From Poa pratensis (Eukaryota; Streptophyta; Magnoliopsida; Poales; Poaceae), in assembly GCA_947311845.1 (NCBI GenBank), contig CAMZMU010000116.1, positions 662,203 to 726,202 of the forward strand: a stretch of 64,000 bases of DNA. The letters are read 5' to 3'. Shown in pieces: positions 31,867 to 42,208 of this stretch. Position 1 is the first letter of the stretch; each line of letters begins with the position of its first letter. The translations under genes and the position numbers were made by a program. Below the pieces are notes generated by a model that was not told the DNA's origin, made no database searches, and saw only the letters and a list, made by a program, of their open reading frames with translations.

Positions 31867-34800
31867 ATGGATCACCCTTTAATTGTGCGAGACGAGGAAG
31901 GAGAAAACTTATTCATGCAGGATATTTTTGAGCATCGCGATGCAAATGCTGCCGGTGGAGAAGGCGCCGTCGACGATCGAAACGAAGATTTTGAGCAATT
32001 TGCATCACAATTTTTAAACCCGTCTGGTGAGGGTATTTTAGAGGAAGAAGAAATAACAGCCTCCACCTCGAACACCCTCCACCTCGAGGTTTATATATGA
32101 ATTCTATATTTGCTTGAACACAAAATGCATTAACTGATTTGTATTGCACTTATTAACGCATTATATTTCTTACTTTAGGCGTCCACCTTGCATAAAAAGG
32201 CTAAGAATCAAGCTCCTCGAGGCCCAGCGAAAAGAATGACTAGCGAAGATGCAAAGTTACCAATCTATAAAATTGATGTAGATGGCGATCCGGTGGAACC
32301 GATAGAGAACCGCAGAAAATATATTAGTCAAGCTGGAGTTATTGTTAGGGACGAGGTCCCGATCTCCATAGCAGAATGGCTTAAGCCAGCAGGCGTTGCC
32401 GAGGATGACCCTTGCTATGTCCACCAGCATTATAAAGATTTCTGCTTTGACACACTCTTGCAGCATTTTAACCTCCCGGATGGTATTGAGCCCGCCTTGA
32501 AGTTGAAACTCAAGCACTGGACTCTCTCCAAGATGGCCGACGCCTTTCGGAAATATAAGCAAACATTATGGGCAAAATATGAAAAGGTTGATCCAGATTT
32601 CAGTCAAAAAAAACTGGTGAAGCTAAGAGATCACTGGGAAGCCTTTAAGGCGTATAAGACCTCGGCTGCGGCTGTGGCCCGATCGGAAAAAAATAAGCTA
32701 AATGCTGCGAGTAAGACACACCACCATAACTTGGGGCCAGGTGGTACAGGTCAGCCATTCCTAAGTGGCTAGCCATGGAAGATAAACTCGTGGCTGCAGG
32801 TTTCACTCCACAGACATACAGCTGGCCCGAAAGGTCCAAATTCTGGTTGTTCGCGCATGGCGCAACGTTGAACGAGGAAGGGAAGATTGTCCCGAGGGTT
32901 GAAAAATACAAGGCAACAGTAGTAGCCATGGTCCCAAAAATTGAAGATGCAATAAAGGAAGTTCTAGCGGGTACGTGGGAACCCTATAGAGAGGAAGACG
33001 AGCTGGCACGGGCCCTAGGGAAACCTGAACACTGGGGACGTTTACGAGGCTTACCCGGCGGTGCCACCTTGAAAAAACAGTATCCGCAGCACGCTGACAC
33101 TTATAGAAGCCGTGCAAGAAAGAAGAAGCAGGGTGAAGAGCGGATAGCGAATTTGGAACGCCAGATGAAGCAACTCATTAATGAACGCCAGGTGCAGCAG
33201 CCCCAAGATCCTGAAGTCGTGGATGCTCGATCTCAGCTTAGAAGCAGCGTGGGTTCCACGCAACTAGAACTCGATGCTCGCTACCCGTGGATGATATCAC
33301 GGAACCGACACCATGTGAGCTACATACGCCTGTGAGCAACATATCCATGAAGGTGGCGGTCGGCTATGCTTTACCGATTGTCGACACAGCAAGCTACCAT
33401 AATGGTGTCATTCATCCTGGCTATGCTGTTGTCGGGGTGGATGAAATTGTGCCGGGATCGGAATCATTGGCTCTTGAGATTCCTGGAGGTAACGGTGAGG
33501 AGGCATTGTGCGATGTCAATGGTGGTTTCGTCCAGTGGAACAAGAAATACATCAAGTTCTCAAAGCCACCGACTCAGCAAAGCCCACCCTGCCGGGGTAT
33601 CGATGAGACACATCCATCTCCGGCACCGCGTGACAGGGACCCCACACCGGAAAATAATCTAGAGGACCATCTCAGTCAGCAAAGTCCATCTCCATCTCCA
33701 TCTCCGGTACGGAACCCCCCACCGGAAGTGTCCGTACCGCTTAAACGGAGAAGGCGCGCGTCTTCCCCGGTCAAGAGGCGACCTGCTAAAAGGGCCACAA
33801 CGCCTGATCTGAGGCAACCTTGGCAGAAGACTCTTGACCAAAACGAAGCAGCCATCGAGGAGCATAATAAATCATTGTTCGCACCGAAAGTGCCGCCGCC
33901 AACATTTACCGAGGGCTATACTGCAGCGGCTTGTCATAAAGTCATTGACAACTTATATGTCCCTCCAGAGAAGCCGCCATCTGACTATGTCCGTTCTATT
34001 CAGAAGTCATATGACGAGGTGACGGCGGCGGAGGCGCCGAAGAAAGGTGAACAAGACGCAGAGTCAGTCCCGCCGCCGGCGGCAAACGAAAAACAAGCAG
34101 CACCATCGGTCCCGCCGGCGAAGGAAGCTACAAAAGCAGCACCATCGGTCCCACCGCCGCCGAAGATAGGTAAACAAGTTCCCCAGCTCGGAGAACAACC
34201 CGTACGTTCTGTCCCCCCGCTAATTGTCCCGCCGCCGACGAACAAAGATAGTCGAGTTCCCCAGCGCGGAAAACAACCAGTACAATCTGACCCTAAAGAG
34301 CCGATGGTGTTTGACATAGAGGTAATCCGTCGTCTTGCCGCCGAAGCGCAAATGCCTATAGATGAATATGCTTCGAGATTGAATTTTGAGACTGCACCAC
34401 CAGCTCCTCCAGTAAGAAACTTCGTTCCGGGGAAAGCTTTGGTGCAAATCAGGGGCCTTCCAACAAAAATGCGTACTCTGCATCAATGGTACATGAAAAA
34501 TGCAAAGAAGACATCTGCTATCGTTCTGAAATGTAGGGAAGACGATGAGCACTTCTTAGAAGACTACAATCACACTGTTACGTTTAGCGAACTTTTTCAG
34601 CTATACAATCTGCGGGCACTCGACAAATCTATCATGAGTTCCTATTGCCTGTAAGTGATTTATTTAAGTCTTTACCTAGTCTCGTTCATTGTTTGTAATT
34701 ATTCTCACTTTAATCTTTTGTGTGCTATATTATGCAGATTGAAGATGCTCGAGCTCAAAAAGCTGAACCAGCATGACATTGGGTTCATTGACCCGGATAA

Positions 34801-35601
34801 ATATAACGAAGAAACCATAATAAATCCCTTGTATAACAAGAACACACCGGATGATTTGCTAAGGGTGTTCAAGCGATACCGCGACAAAAGAACTATATAT
34901 TGGCCTTACCACTTCCGGTAAGTTTTAGTGTCTTCTACACATTCTAATTTGCTCACCCGATGTTAAGTTTAACTGATGAGTTATGCATGACTGTGCCCAG
35001 CTACCACTGGATTCTTCTTGTCATTAGACATCACGAAGGACTTATTCATTCACTTGACTCATTGAGGTATCATCCTGACACTTACAGGAGTTGTTTCGAC
35101 TTACTAGCAAGGTACATTCATTTCTTACCGCCTCTGTCATTCATATCTTGATGTCAAGTCATTAACGAATAACTCATTTGTGAATGTTCTTTGTCGGGCA
35201 GAGTTTGGGAAAGGTTTCGAGCGGAAGATCCTGAAGGTGGGTGGCGCCAAAAGCTGGATTGGAAGTTAAACCAAGTAAGTACTGCTACCTCTTCGTCCAC
35301 ACAACATTTCTCATGCATACTTCATTATTATTGACTGAAATCTATTCTTGTATAGTCTTGCATGGAGCAACCAAAGGGAACTGAGTACTGTGGATTCTTC
35401 GTTTGCGAGTATATATATGTATTAGTCACCGAGAAATGGAATATGAGAAAGGATGCAGAGTTGGCAAAAAAGCGCGAGAGGCTACCACTCGACCACCGCT
35501 TCAGAGCAATTGGAGAGGAATTGGCGGGATTTTACCTTTCAGAGGCCTTACAGGAGAAAGGAGAGTACTACGATGCTGAAAGCATGAAATCGTTAAAGTA
35601 A
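31867..35601 (+). pseudogene. CACTA second gene: transposase-24-like plus C-terminal Ulp1-like peptidase, two frameshifts
   Basis: Six exons are supported by splice signals and phase: 31867-32088, 32179-34650, 34738-34917, 35001-35111, 35202-35274 and 35356-35601. Exon 2 begins with a plant transposase (Ptta/En-Spm) region (FNLPDGIEPALKLKLKHWTL, WPERSKFWLFAHG, then VGYALP... and GYAVVGVDEIVPGSESL), continues through a long Pro-rich linker, and leads to a C48 (Ulp1/SENP) peptidase-like end: YHWILLVI (His), HSLDSL (Asp), EQPKGTEYCGFFVCEY (Gln, Cys). The catalytic set looks complete. The frame breaks twice by what look like single-base losses, near 32741-32746 (GPGG|YRSAIPKW) and near 33284-33288 (RYP|VDDI). 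With both restored, the exon 2/3 phase fits. Ulp1-like domains are known in plant transposons. Confidence 0.75.
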
Positions 35602-35757
35602 CTTGTTGTTTTGCTTCAACTCTTGTACTACGATAACTCTTGGCGCATCAACGAACTCTTGTCTACGATCTTCAAGTATTACTTAATTTAATTGTATGTG
35701 TTATAAATATGTGCATCGACTTCATACGACACGGGAACGGTTACGACATCGAAAACG

Positions 35758-35836
35758 TTACGGTTACCGTAACGGTAACCGTCACGGTTACCGTAACGGT
35801 TACCGTCACCGTAACCGTCATCGCAACGGGAAGGGT
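35758..35836. repeat. palindromic GGTTACCGTAACC-type simple repeat
   Basis: Repeats of cggttaccgtaacggtaacc and variants form a self-complementary stretch of roughly 80 bp. It lies after the Ulp1-like gene, inside the CACTA element, just before the right subterminal array. Confidence 0.8.
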
Positions 35837-35937
35837 TACCGTTACCACGGGACACGGGAACCTAGCTATAACCAAACCCCGGCATATATAAACCCTAAAC
35901 CCTGCAATTAAATCGAAAAAGAAAAAAAAACCAAAAC

Positions 35938-36130
35938 CCTTTGGTCCCGGTTGGTGCTACCAACCGGGACCAAAGGTCCCAACACCCCACGTCCCCCTAA
36001 AGCCCACGTGGAGGGACCTCTAGTCGCGGTTCGGAATCCGCCGCGACTAAAGGGTGGGGGCTTTAGTCCCGCCAGCCTAGTCGCGGTTGCCCAACCGCGA
36101 CTAAAGGTCCTCTGGAACCGCGACTAGAGG
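35938..36130. repeat. CACTA right subterminal hairpin array
   Basis: Palindromes ggtcccggttggtgctacc..ccgggaccaaagg (about 35941-35980), then ctagtcgcggtt..ccgcgactaaag (about 36020-36055) and tagtcgcggttg..caaccgcgactaaagg (about 36077-36107), lead to the right terminal repeat. They are the counterpart of the left array. Confidence 0.8.
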
Positions 36131-36150
36131 TCATTTTTCTAGTAGTGAGT

Positions 36151-36458
36151 TAAACGGAGATCTGAGAGTTAGCATCCGTCGTTCCAAATTCTCTCCTCAT
36201 CTCTCGTTCCCGGCCCAGGAATGCAAATCATGTTTGCACACACGACAGCATGGCCCCTATGAGGTGCGGGTAACCGTCGCTTGGTCAATGCTTATCCGAG
36301 ACAAGCGCTCTATCTCGAGGGACCAGTGTGTGGTTGATGGCCATACCACCGAGGAGATCATCCATGGAGGAGGAAGACAACAAGGATGGACACTACTTAG
36401 TCAGCATCGGGCGTATACTCCATCAAAATCGCAGCAATACAAGAGAGATCTGGCTTGA
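36151..36458 (+). pseudogene. DUF6598-like copy A, C-terminal part right of CACTA
   Basis: With the duplicated AGT removed the frame continues from 24224: LNGDLRVSIRRSK, then GPYEVRVTVAWSMLIRDK at about 36243-36305. The motif (V/K)VTVAW(S) is the usual end of DUF6598 proteins. No stop follows at once. The frame runs on to a stop at 36456-36458 through an unassignable tail (QCVVDGHTTEEIIHGGG), overlapping the N-terminal part of the next DUF6598-like copy in another frame. Copy A is inactivated by the 11.9-kb insertion. Confidence 0.55.
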
Positions 36459-36580
36459 GTTGGCCGTTGCGAGCGTATGGCGTGGTAGCTGCAAGAGACG
36501 AGGTGGATCGTAATCGCAACATCCTCTTCTTCCGTAAAAGGAAAACTACCAAGAACTTACTCCAGAGGCAACATGTATCT
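36407..36580 (+). pseudogene. DUF6598-like copy B, N-terminal part
   Basis: The frame from 36407 reads SGVYSIKIAAIQERSGLSWP, then LRAYGVVAARDEVDRNRNIL and FFRKR. This matches the start of DUF6598 domains (VYSI.I..I...L.WPL.VYG..A.RD..D.NRNI.F). One frame change later the reading continues ENYQELTPEATC where the family has (R)D.CQ.LT.EDP. The similarity then stops. The rest of copy B resumes near 38522 beyond a non-coding stretch that includes the 1.33-kb duplicated segment. Confidence 0.55.
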
Positions 36581-36639
36581 TCTTATTTCTATTCTCAATT
36601 TTGTGGCTCCTTGTTTAATTATGAGGAGACACATTTAGA

Positions 36640-37163
36640 AATATGCATGTAGGAGTAGCACCAAACAAGGGACAAAGACATTTTTTTCCGCTAGCTTTAT
36701 TAGCAAAACTGAATGCAAATGCATGATCCTTTTTTGCGCTTGACTGGTCCGTCTCGGTGCGATTGTTACCGTGGAATAGTGTCGGCCTAGAGCGTGGGGC
36801 AGAGGGGCGACCGCCTTGGGGCCCGAGTGGGGTAGGGGGCCCAACCAAATTAATGCTTGTGTACACTTTGATATGTCCAAGGAAAAAATAAATCAAAGAC
36901 AAAAACCAGCTAGGGTAAAGCCCATGACCGGATAGAGCTCATTGCTTAGATCAAGGAGCGTCGTTGCTGCACCTTCAGGTGGTACACCATCACGAGGATG
37001 CTCATTTCAATGCCAGTGACACTGTTGACTAACCAAAGGTCAATGCAACACCAAATAATGTAGCACACCAACATGTTGTTGTCTGCTTAGTGTTTTAGCG
37101 ACAAAATTATTGGCACCCTTGGCTGCCCCGATGGGTGACACTAGTTCACACCTGGTGGTGGCG
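36640..37163. other. non-coding stretch, nothing assignable
   Basis: No gene, repeat boundary or transposon end could be recognised. The short minus-strand frames near 36615-36902 are not convincing. By position it would be part of an intron of DUF6598-like copy B. Confidence 0.3.
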
Positions 37164-38521
37164 TCGATAAGGTCATATGAAGGGTTTAAAGCTGGTATAT
37201 AGGTCGACAAACATGAAAAGCACCACGAGACTCAAGAGTACAATGACCCACATAGTATTCTCAAAATCATTTTATATATATATCTATTACGGAAAAGACC
37301 TCCTAGTCAGGGTGATGCCTACACACCTTTGATTTGACTGACTTGTGTACGCAAAAAGAGACTACGGAAGGGGACAAGGGTTGTCAATATTAGAGATTTT
37401 TTGAAAAGTATTTAAAGAAATTCAAGTCATATCCTGGCCATTATGACTATTTTAAAAAGTCGATGAGAAAGTCAACTAAAAAGTGAACCCTAAAAATGAT
37501 GAACAATACTATTTTTTAATTCTGAAACCAGTTTTGTACACCAAAAATACGTCCTTTACTAGAAAACAAGGTAAAACGGGGTATATATATACATAATACC
37601 ATGGTGTGTAGGTATCACCATGACTAGCAAATCGTCTCTCTTATCTATTATGTCCGAGAAAGTATTAATCTATATAAATTTTTTATTTGTTCCGTAAATG
37701 AAAGTCTTCATAACAAACCGTATATGTCGTAGGAAAAAACACCTGGTCTTCGTCTCAAAATCACAACTTGCTCGGAATTGGCCAGTTTAATTATACTGTT
37801 AGTCTCTTTCCAGTGGGATCTCTAGAGGATGTAATAAAGCTGTGATAATTAAGTATTATGTTTTATAATATGCATAACTTTCTATCTAAAAAACTTACAT
37901 CAGAAGTTGTGCACACTAGGATAATAGAAAGCACATTTTGATGAGCCTAACAGATCATATCGAATGAATGCGAATGTTGTAGAATCTATAAAAAAAATTG
38001 ATCGTTGGTGTTTGGTTTAAGTGTTTATATTTCAATATCAAGTACGTAGAACACACTTGTTGTCAGATTATTATTGAACACAATGCACTTTGTAGGACAG
38101 AGTCAAGCTAATTGTCCAATTTATGCTCTGGAATTTTCTCTAATTTGCTTCCGTATTGATACCGTACAAAACAAAATAAAGATATTTATAATAGTATACT
38201 AATTATATATGTCTCCCGATAATATTAAACATAACTAAGTCTTAACTAACCTATAAATAATGAGGAGGCTGAAAATTATTTTGATTTTTTAGCCTTGTGT
38301 CTATATATCAAACTAATGTAGTTTTGGTTACAAAATTATTTACAACACAATGTAAATTATTATTAATATGCAACACAAGACAAGAAGTATACACATAAGA
38401 TGTATACTTAGTTAAGTGTGCTAATAACTACATATTGAGAATATATATGCTAGAATGTAACATATAATAAAATTATGTTATATTGACATATAAGAGTTTG
38501 ATATAATTATACTGGTTTAAA
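37164..38521. repeat. 1.33-kb segment duplicated at 22.8 kb, copy 2
   Basis: It aligns with 22799-24133 from tcgataaggtcatatgaagg to ttatactggttta. Shared landmarks include aatgacccacatagtattct, ccatggtgtgtagg, gcacacttt/gtaggacag and gatataattatactgg. Both copies are AT-rich and non-coding, and both end next to a DUF6598-like exon. Confidence 0.8.
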
Positions 38522-39209
38522 TCACCCTGGTCCAAAATTATTTTGGACCGGCCCTGCCGTGGTACCTGCTCGTGTGGAAATCTAGCTAAGAGTGAAGGGT
38601 GGAACAGAGTCTAAAGATAGGCCGTTGATGAGCCAACCCTGCTATTTCAATAGCTTCAGCTATCTTGGGCTACGCAGTCTACATACCCCTATTGAGGAGG
38701 ACCGTTGCACAATGGTGTTGAGCTCAGAGGAGATTGAAGACTCAGTACAGACAACTATCTTGGGTATCCATGTTCCTGAAAGGAGACCAAGTCCATTTGA
38801 ATATGGCGGGCGAGTTGTTTGCTCCTCTCTGCCTCAAAGCAAACGAAAGTTGCCAAGGTTGACTTATACTCAAGACCCCTTGTTTCGGCAGGTGGTGCTT
38901 GATAACGGAGAAATTACTACTTGTTCAAAGGGTTATGTTAATAACCTGTCAAGGAACGTTGTCTCTGTGAAATTGTGGGGAAAGCTTGAAGTCGTGGTAC
39001 AAGCGAGATCGACCCCTTGTTTCGGCAGGTGGTGCTTCATAACGGAGAAATTACTACTTGTTCAAAGGGTTATGTTTATAACTTGTCAAGGCACGTTGTC
39101 TCTGTGAAATTGTGGGGAAAGCTTGAAGTCGTGGTACAAGCGAGATCGCCATCTAGGGCAATGGCTGGTCGGGTGGCAGTGTCCTTCAAGGCCTAGAAGT
39201 GCGACATAA
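38522..39209 (+). pseudogene. DUF6598-like copy B, main exon left of Harbinger
   Basis: The frame reads TGPAVVPARVEI, stop (TAG 38583-38585), LRVKGGTESKDRPLM, then the body of the domain to DPLFRQVVLDNGEITTCSKG, NLSRNVVSVKLWGKLEVVVQ. A 137-bp tandem duplication (38874-39147) repeats the DPLF...QARS part and shifts the frame, because 137 is not a multiple of three. In the second repeat the correct frame continues SPSRAMAGRVAVSFKA, stop (39194-39196), KCDI, and is then cut by the Harbinger element at 39210. The continuation is at 53161. Several independent lesions make this a clear pseudogene. Confidence 0.6.
38874..39147 (+). repeat. 137-bp tandem duplication inside DUF6598-like exon
   Basis: 38874-39010 and 39011-39147 are near-identical direct copies starting gaccccttgtttcggcagg and ending caagcgagatc. 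A few differences (ttgataac/ttcataac, gttaataacc/gtttataact, ggaacg/ggcacg) show the duplication is not brand new. Confidence 0.92.
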
Positions 39210-39315
39210 GGATGACTCCAACGGGGCGACGCATCGAGTCCGCGTCGGTCCGTTCCTGTCCGCGAGGGCCAAAAAGACGGCCCAACGGGGCGACGCAAAC
39301 GGACCGTGCGTCGCA

Positions 39316-39652
39316 TTTTGATCCGCCGCGCGTCCGCCCCGACGCATCCCTGGCGGATCAAAAACGCGTCGGGGCGGTGACGCCTCGTGTCCGCCCCGTT
39401 GATGTCTACGCACGCTTCTATTCTTGTAGACAGTGTTGGGCCTCCAAGAGCAGAGGTTTGTAGAACAGCAGCAAGTTCCCCGTTCGACCCCAAATTTGGG
39501 CCAGGGATGCGTCGGGGCGGACGCGCGGCGGATCAAAAACGCGTCCGCGCGGTGACGCCTCGTGTCCGCCCCGTTGATGTCTACGCACGCTTCTATTCTT
39601 GTAGACAGTGTTGGGCCTCCAAGAGCAGAGGTTTGTAGAACAGCAGCAAGTT
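39316..39652. repeat. rearranged repeats across the Harbinger/LTR junction
   Basis: 39352-39477 is repeated at 39527-39652 (offset 175 bp). Each copy contains Harbinger sequence (ggcggatcaaaaacgcgtc), the junction cccgttgatgtctacg and the first roughly 78 bp of the LTR. In addition 39502-39539 is the reverse complement of 39316-39353 (ttttgatccgccgcgcgtcc and onward). So a partial LTR end (39400-39477) sits outside the real LTR1. The duplication must post-date the gypsy insertion. Confidence 0.85.
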
Positions 39653-41164
39653 TTCCTTAAGTGAATCACCCAAGCTTTATCGAACTCAGGGAGGTAGAGG
39701 TCAAAGATATTCCTCTCAAGCAACCCTGCAATTAAGATACAAGAAGTCTCTTGTGTCCCTAACACACCTAATACACTTGTCAGATGTATAGGTGCACTAG
39801 TTCGGCGAAGAGATAGTGAAATACAAGTAATATGGATGATTATAAGTAGTAACTGCAATCTGAAATAAAGATGGCAGCACGCAAACATGTAGCAGAACTT
39901 GATGTAAACGGTGTTTCAATGCTTAGAAACAAGGCCTAGGGATCATACTTTCACTAGTGGACACTCTCAACAATGATCTCATAACTGAATAAGTAAAAGC
40001 TACTCTTAAACACTCTCTTGTTGGATAACAAACACCATTCATTGTGTAGGGCTACAAAAGCACACCTCAAGCCGGAGTAAACAAGCGCCACAACGTCATA
40101 AAGGAGTCACACACGGTGCACACACTGTCACCTTTACACCGTGGAGAGTACCGGAGTTCATATTAAAGTAACCTATAGAGTGCATAATAGATAAAGAGTA
40201 ACATCTACATATTCAACTAGATTAGCACAACTGAACACAAGTAAATACTGCTCGGGATTATTCTCCTTCTTGATGAAGCAAGAGTACTATGCGTAGGGCT
40301 GCAAAAGCACACCTCAAAGTCTGAGTAAACAAACACCACAATTCCCAAGAATAAGCCATGATACATGTCTAAATTATTCATAGAGTCACACAAGTACCAC
40401 ACTGTCACCTTGATACCGTGTTGTCACAATGACTCCAGAAACTAGACAAAATCACTTGAGTAGCATAAACATTATTAATGTATTCAGCGATACTAGCAAT
40501 ACACATGATCACATAAAGATCACACCATGGGAGAGAGAGATGAACCACATAGCTACCGGTAGAGCCCTCAGCCTCGGGGGAGAACTACTCCCTCCTCATC
40601 ATGGGAGTCGGCAGCGGCGATGAAGATGGCGATGGAGTTGATGGAGATGACTCCGGGGGCAATTCCCCGTCCCGGCAGCGTGCCGGAACAGAGACTTCTG
40701 TCCCCCGAAACTTGTCGTCGATGGCGGCGGCGCTGCGGAACTCTTCTGGAAATATGACTTGGTCCTTTAGGGTTTTCGCGTCTGAGGCAATATATAGGCG
40801 AAGGGGCGGCGTCGGTGGAGTCCCGAGGGGGCCACACCATATGGCGGCGCGGCAGGAGGTGGGCCCGCGCCGCCAGGTGGTTTGGCCGCCTCCTGGCTCC
40901 TCTTCGTCTCTCCTTCGGACTTCGTGTACGTGTTGGAAAAATAGGGACGTGGCCTTTTGTTTCGTGCAATTCCGAGAATATTTGCAGAAGTGATTTTCTG
41001 GAACCAAAAACAGCAGAAAACAGGAACTGGCACTTCGGCATCTTGTTAATAGGTTAGTCCCGGAAAATGCATAAAAATGATATAAAGTGTATATAAAACA
41101 TGTAGCAATTGGTATAATATAAGCATGGAACATCAGAAATTATGGATACGTTGGAGACGTATCA
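39575..41164 (-). repeat. LTR1 (3' LTR of array)
   Basis: On minus it runs TGATACGTCTCCAACGTATC ... GTGCGTAGACATCA. It contains a TATA-like tatatattgcc near 40795 (minus) followed by a GC-rich leader. Left flank is the TSD cccgt. Confidence 0.93.
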
Positions 41165-41180
41165 AGCATCCCCAAGCTTA
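41165..41180 (-). other. polypurine tract, internal copy 1
   Basis: On minus aagcttggggatgct immediately precedes the TGATACGTC start of LTR1. It is the plus-strand primer site. Confidence 0.75.
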
Positions 41181-41692
41181 GTTCTACTCGTCCTCGAGTA
41201 GGTAAAACGATAACAACAAATAATTTCTGAGGAGACATGCTTTCACACAATCTTGAACAATATATTGCAAGGCTCATGTCATGAATGAAGTGACTCAAAG
41301 CAATGGTCTATAGTTTGCTAACAAATAGATAAAGAGTAAACAATGAATCATATAAGCAAAAACTTTTCATGAATAGTACTTTCAAGACAAGCATCAAAAA
41401 GTTTTGCATAAGAGGTAACTCATAAAGCAATAGATTCAAAGTAAAAGGCATTGAAGCAACACAAAGGATGATTAAGTTTCAGCAATTGCTTTCAACTTGT
41501 AACATGTATATCTCATGGATAGTTGTCAACATAAAGCAATATAACAAGTGCAATAAGTAAACGTGTAAGAATCAATGCACACAAAGTTGACACTAGTGTT
41601 TGCTTCTAAGATAGAAAGGAGTAGGTAAACTGACTCAACAATAAAGTAAAAGATAGGCCCTTCGCAGAGGGAAGCAGGGATTAAATCATGTG

Positions 41693-42208
41693 CTAGAGCT
41701 TTTTAAGTTTTCGAAAGCATATAGAGAGCACAAAATAAGTATTTGAGAGGTGTTTGTTGTTGTCAACGAATGGTAGTGGGCACTCTAACCCCCTTGTCAA
41801 CCAGACTTTCAAAGAGCGGCTCCCATGAAGGACGTTATTTCTACCAGCAAGGTAGATCATCCCTCTTCTCTTTTGTTTACACATGTATTTTAGTTTCTTT
41901 ATAGATGACACTCCTCCCAACATTTTGCTTACACAAGCCATGGCTAACCGAATCCTCGGGTGCCTTCCAACATTCACATACCATGGAGGAGTGTCTATTT
42001 GCAAAATTAAGTTGCTTACTGATAAATCAGGGCAAAACATGTGAAGAGAATTATTAATGAAAGTTGTAATTAATTGGGGCTGGGCACCCCGTTGCCAGCT
42101 CTTTTTGCAAATTATTGGATAAGCGGATGTATATGTCACTAGTCCAGGTGAAAGTCTGTCAGAAGTAAATGACAAGATTGAAAGATAAAACACCACATAC
42201 TTCCTCAT
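41693..42208 (-). CDS. unknown ORF in gypsy internal region, copy 1
   Basis: The frame has 171 codons: MRKYVVFYLSILSFTSDRLS ... LSVSNLILQIDTPPWYVNVG ... ECPLPFVDNNKHLS. In internal copy 2 the same stretch (46972-47486) is split by a one-base difference near 47280 (gcaaattaag against gcaaaattaag in copy 1). No domain is recognised. Because only one copy is open, it may be chance. Confidence 0.2.
   Translation of the reverse strand: MRKYVVFYLSILSFTSDRLSPGLVTYTSAYPIICKKSWQRGAQPQLITTFINNSLHMFCPDLSVSNLILQIDTPPWYVNVGRHPRIRLAMACVSKMLGGVSSIKKLKYMCKQKRRGMIYLAGRNNVLHGSRSLKVWLTRGLECPLPFVDNNKHLSNTYFVLSICFRKLKKL

Larger units (their letters stand above)
24225..36147 (+). mobile_element. CACTA (En/Spm) DNA transposon, complete, TSD AGT
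   Basis: Left end CACTAGTAGAAAAGTGGCCT and right end (inverted) CACTACTAGAAAAATGACCT form the terminal inverted repeats. The 3-bp duplication AGT is at 24222-24224 and 36148-36150. The length is 11,923 bp. It carries subterminal hairpin arrays at both ends, a coiled-coil/membrane ORF, an intact TNP2 transposase, an acidic Pro/Ala-rich ORF and a spliced gene ending in a Ulp1-like protease domain. Both ends and the transposase are intact, so mobility is possible if the damaged Ulp1 gene is not needed. Confidence 0.95.

Noticed and set aside
35885..35905. aaccctaaaccct, telomere-like repeat
   Set aside because: It is only about two units long, and aaccct is common in plant leaders. There is no telomeric array.
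35640..35911. 83-codon frame coding VTVTVTVT repeats
   Set aside because: It is a direct translation of the ggttaccgtaac repeat, not a gene.
40585..41133. Open frames of 130-182 codons in each LTR (also 45892-46413 and 51146-51694)
   Set aside because: They overlap on both strands in the GC-rich part of the LTR, show no domain, and are repeated only because the LTR is repeated.
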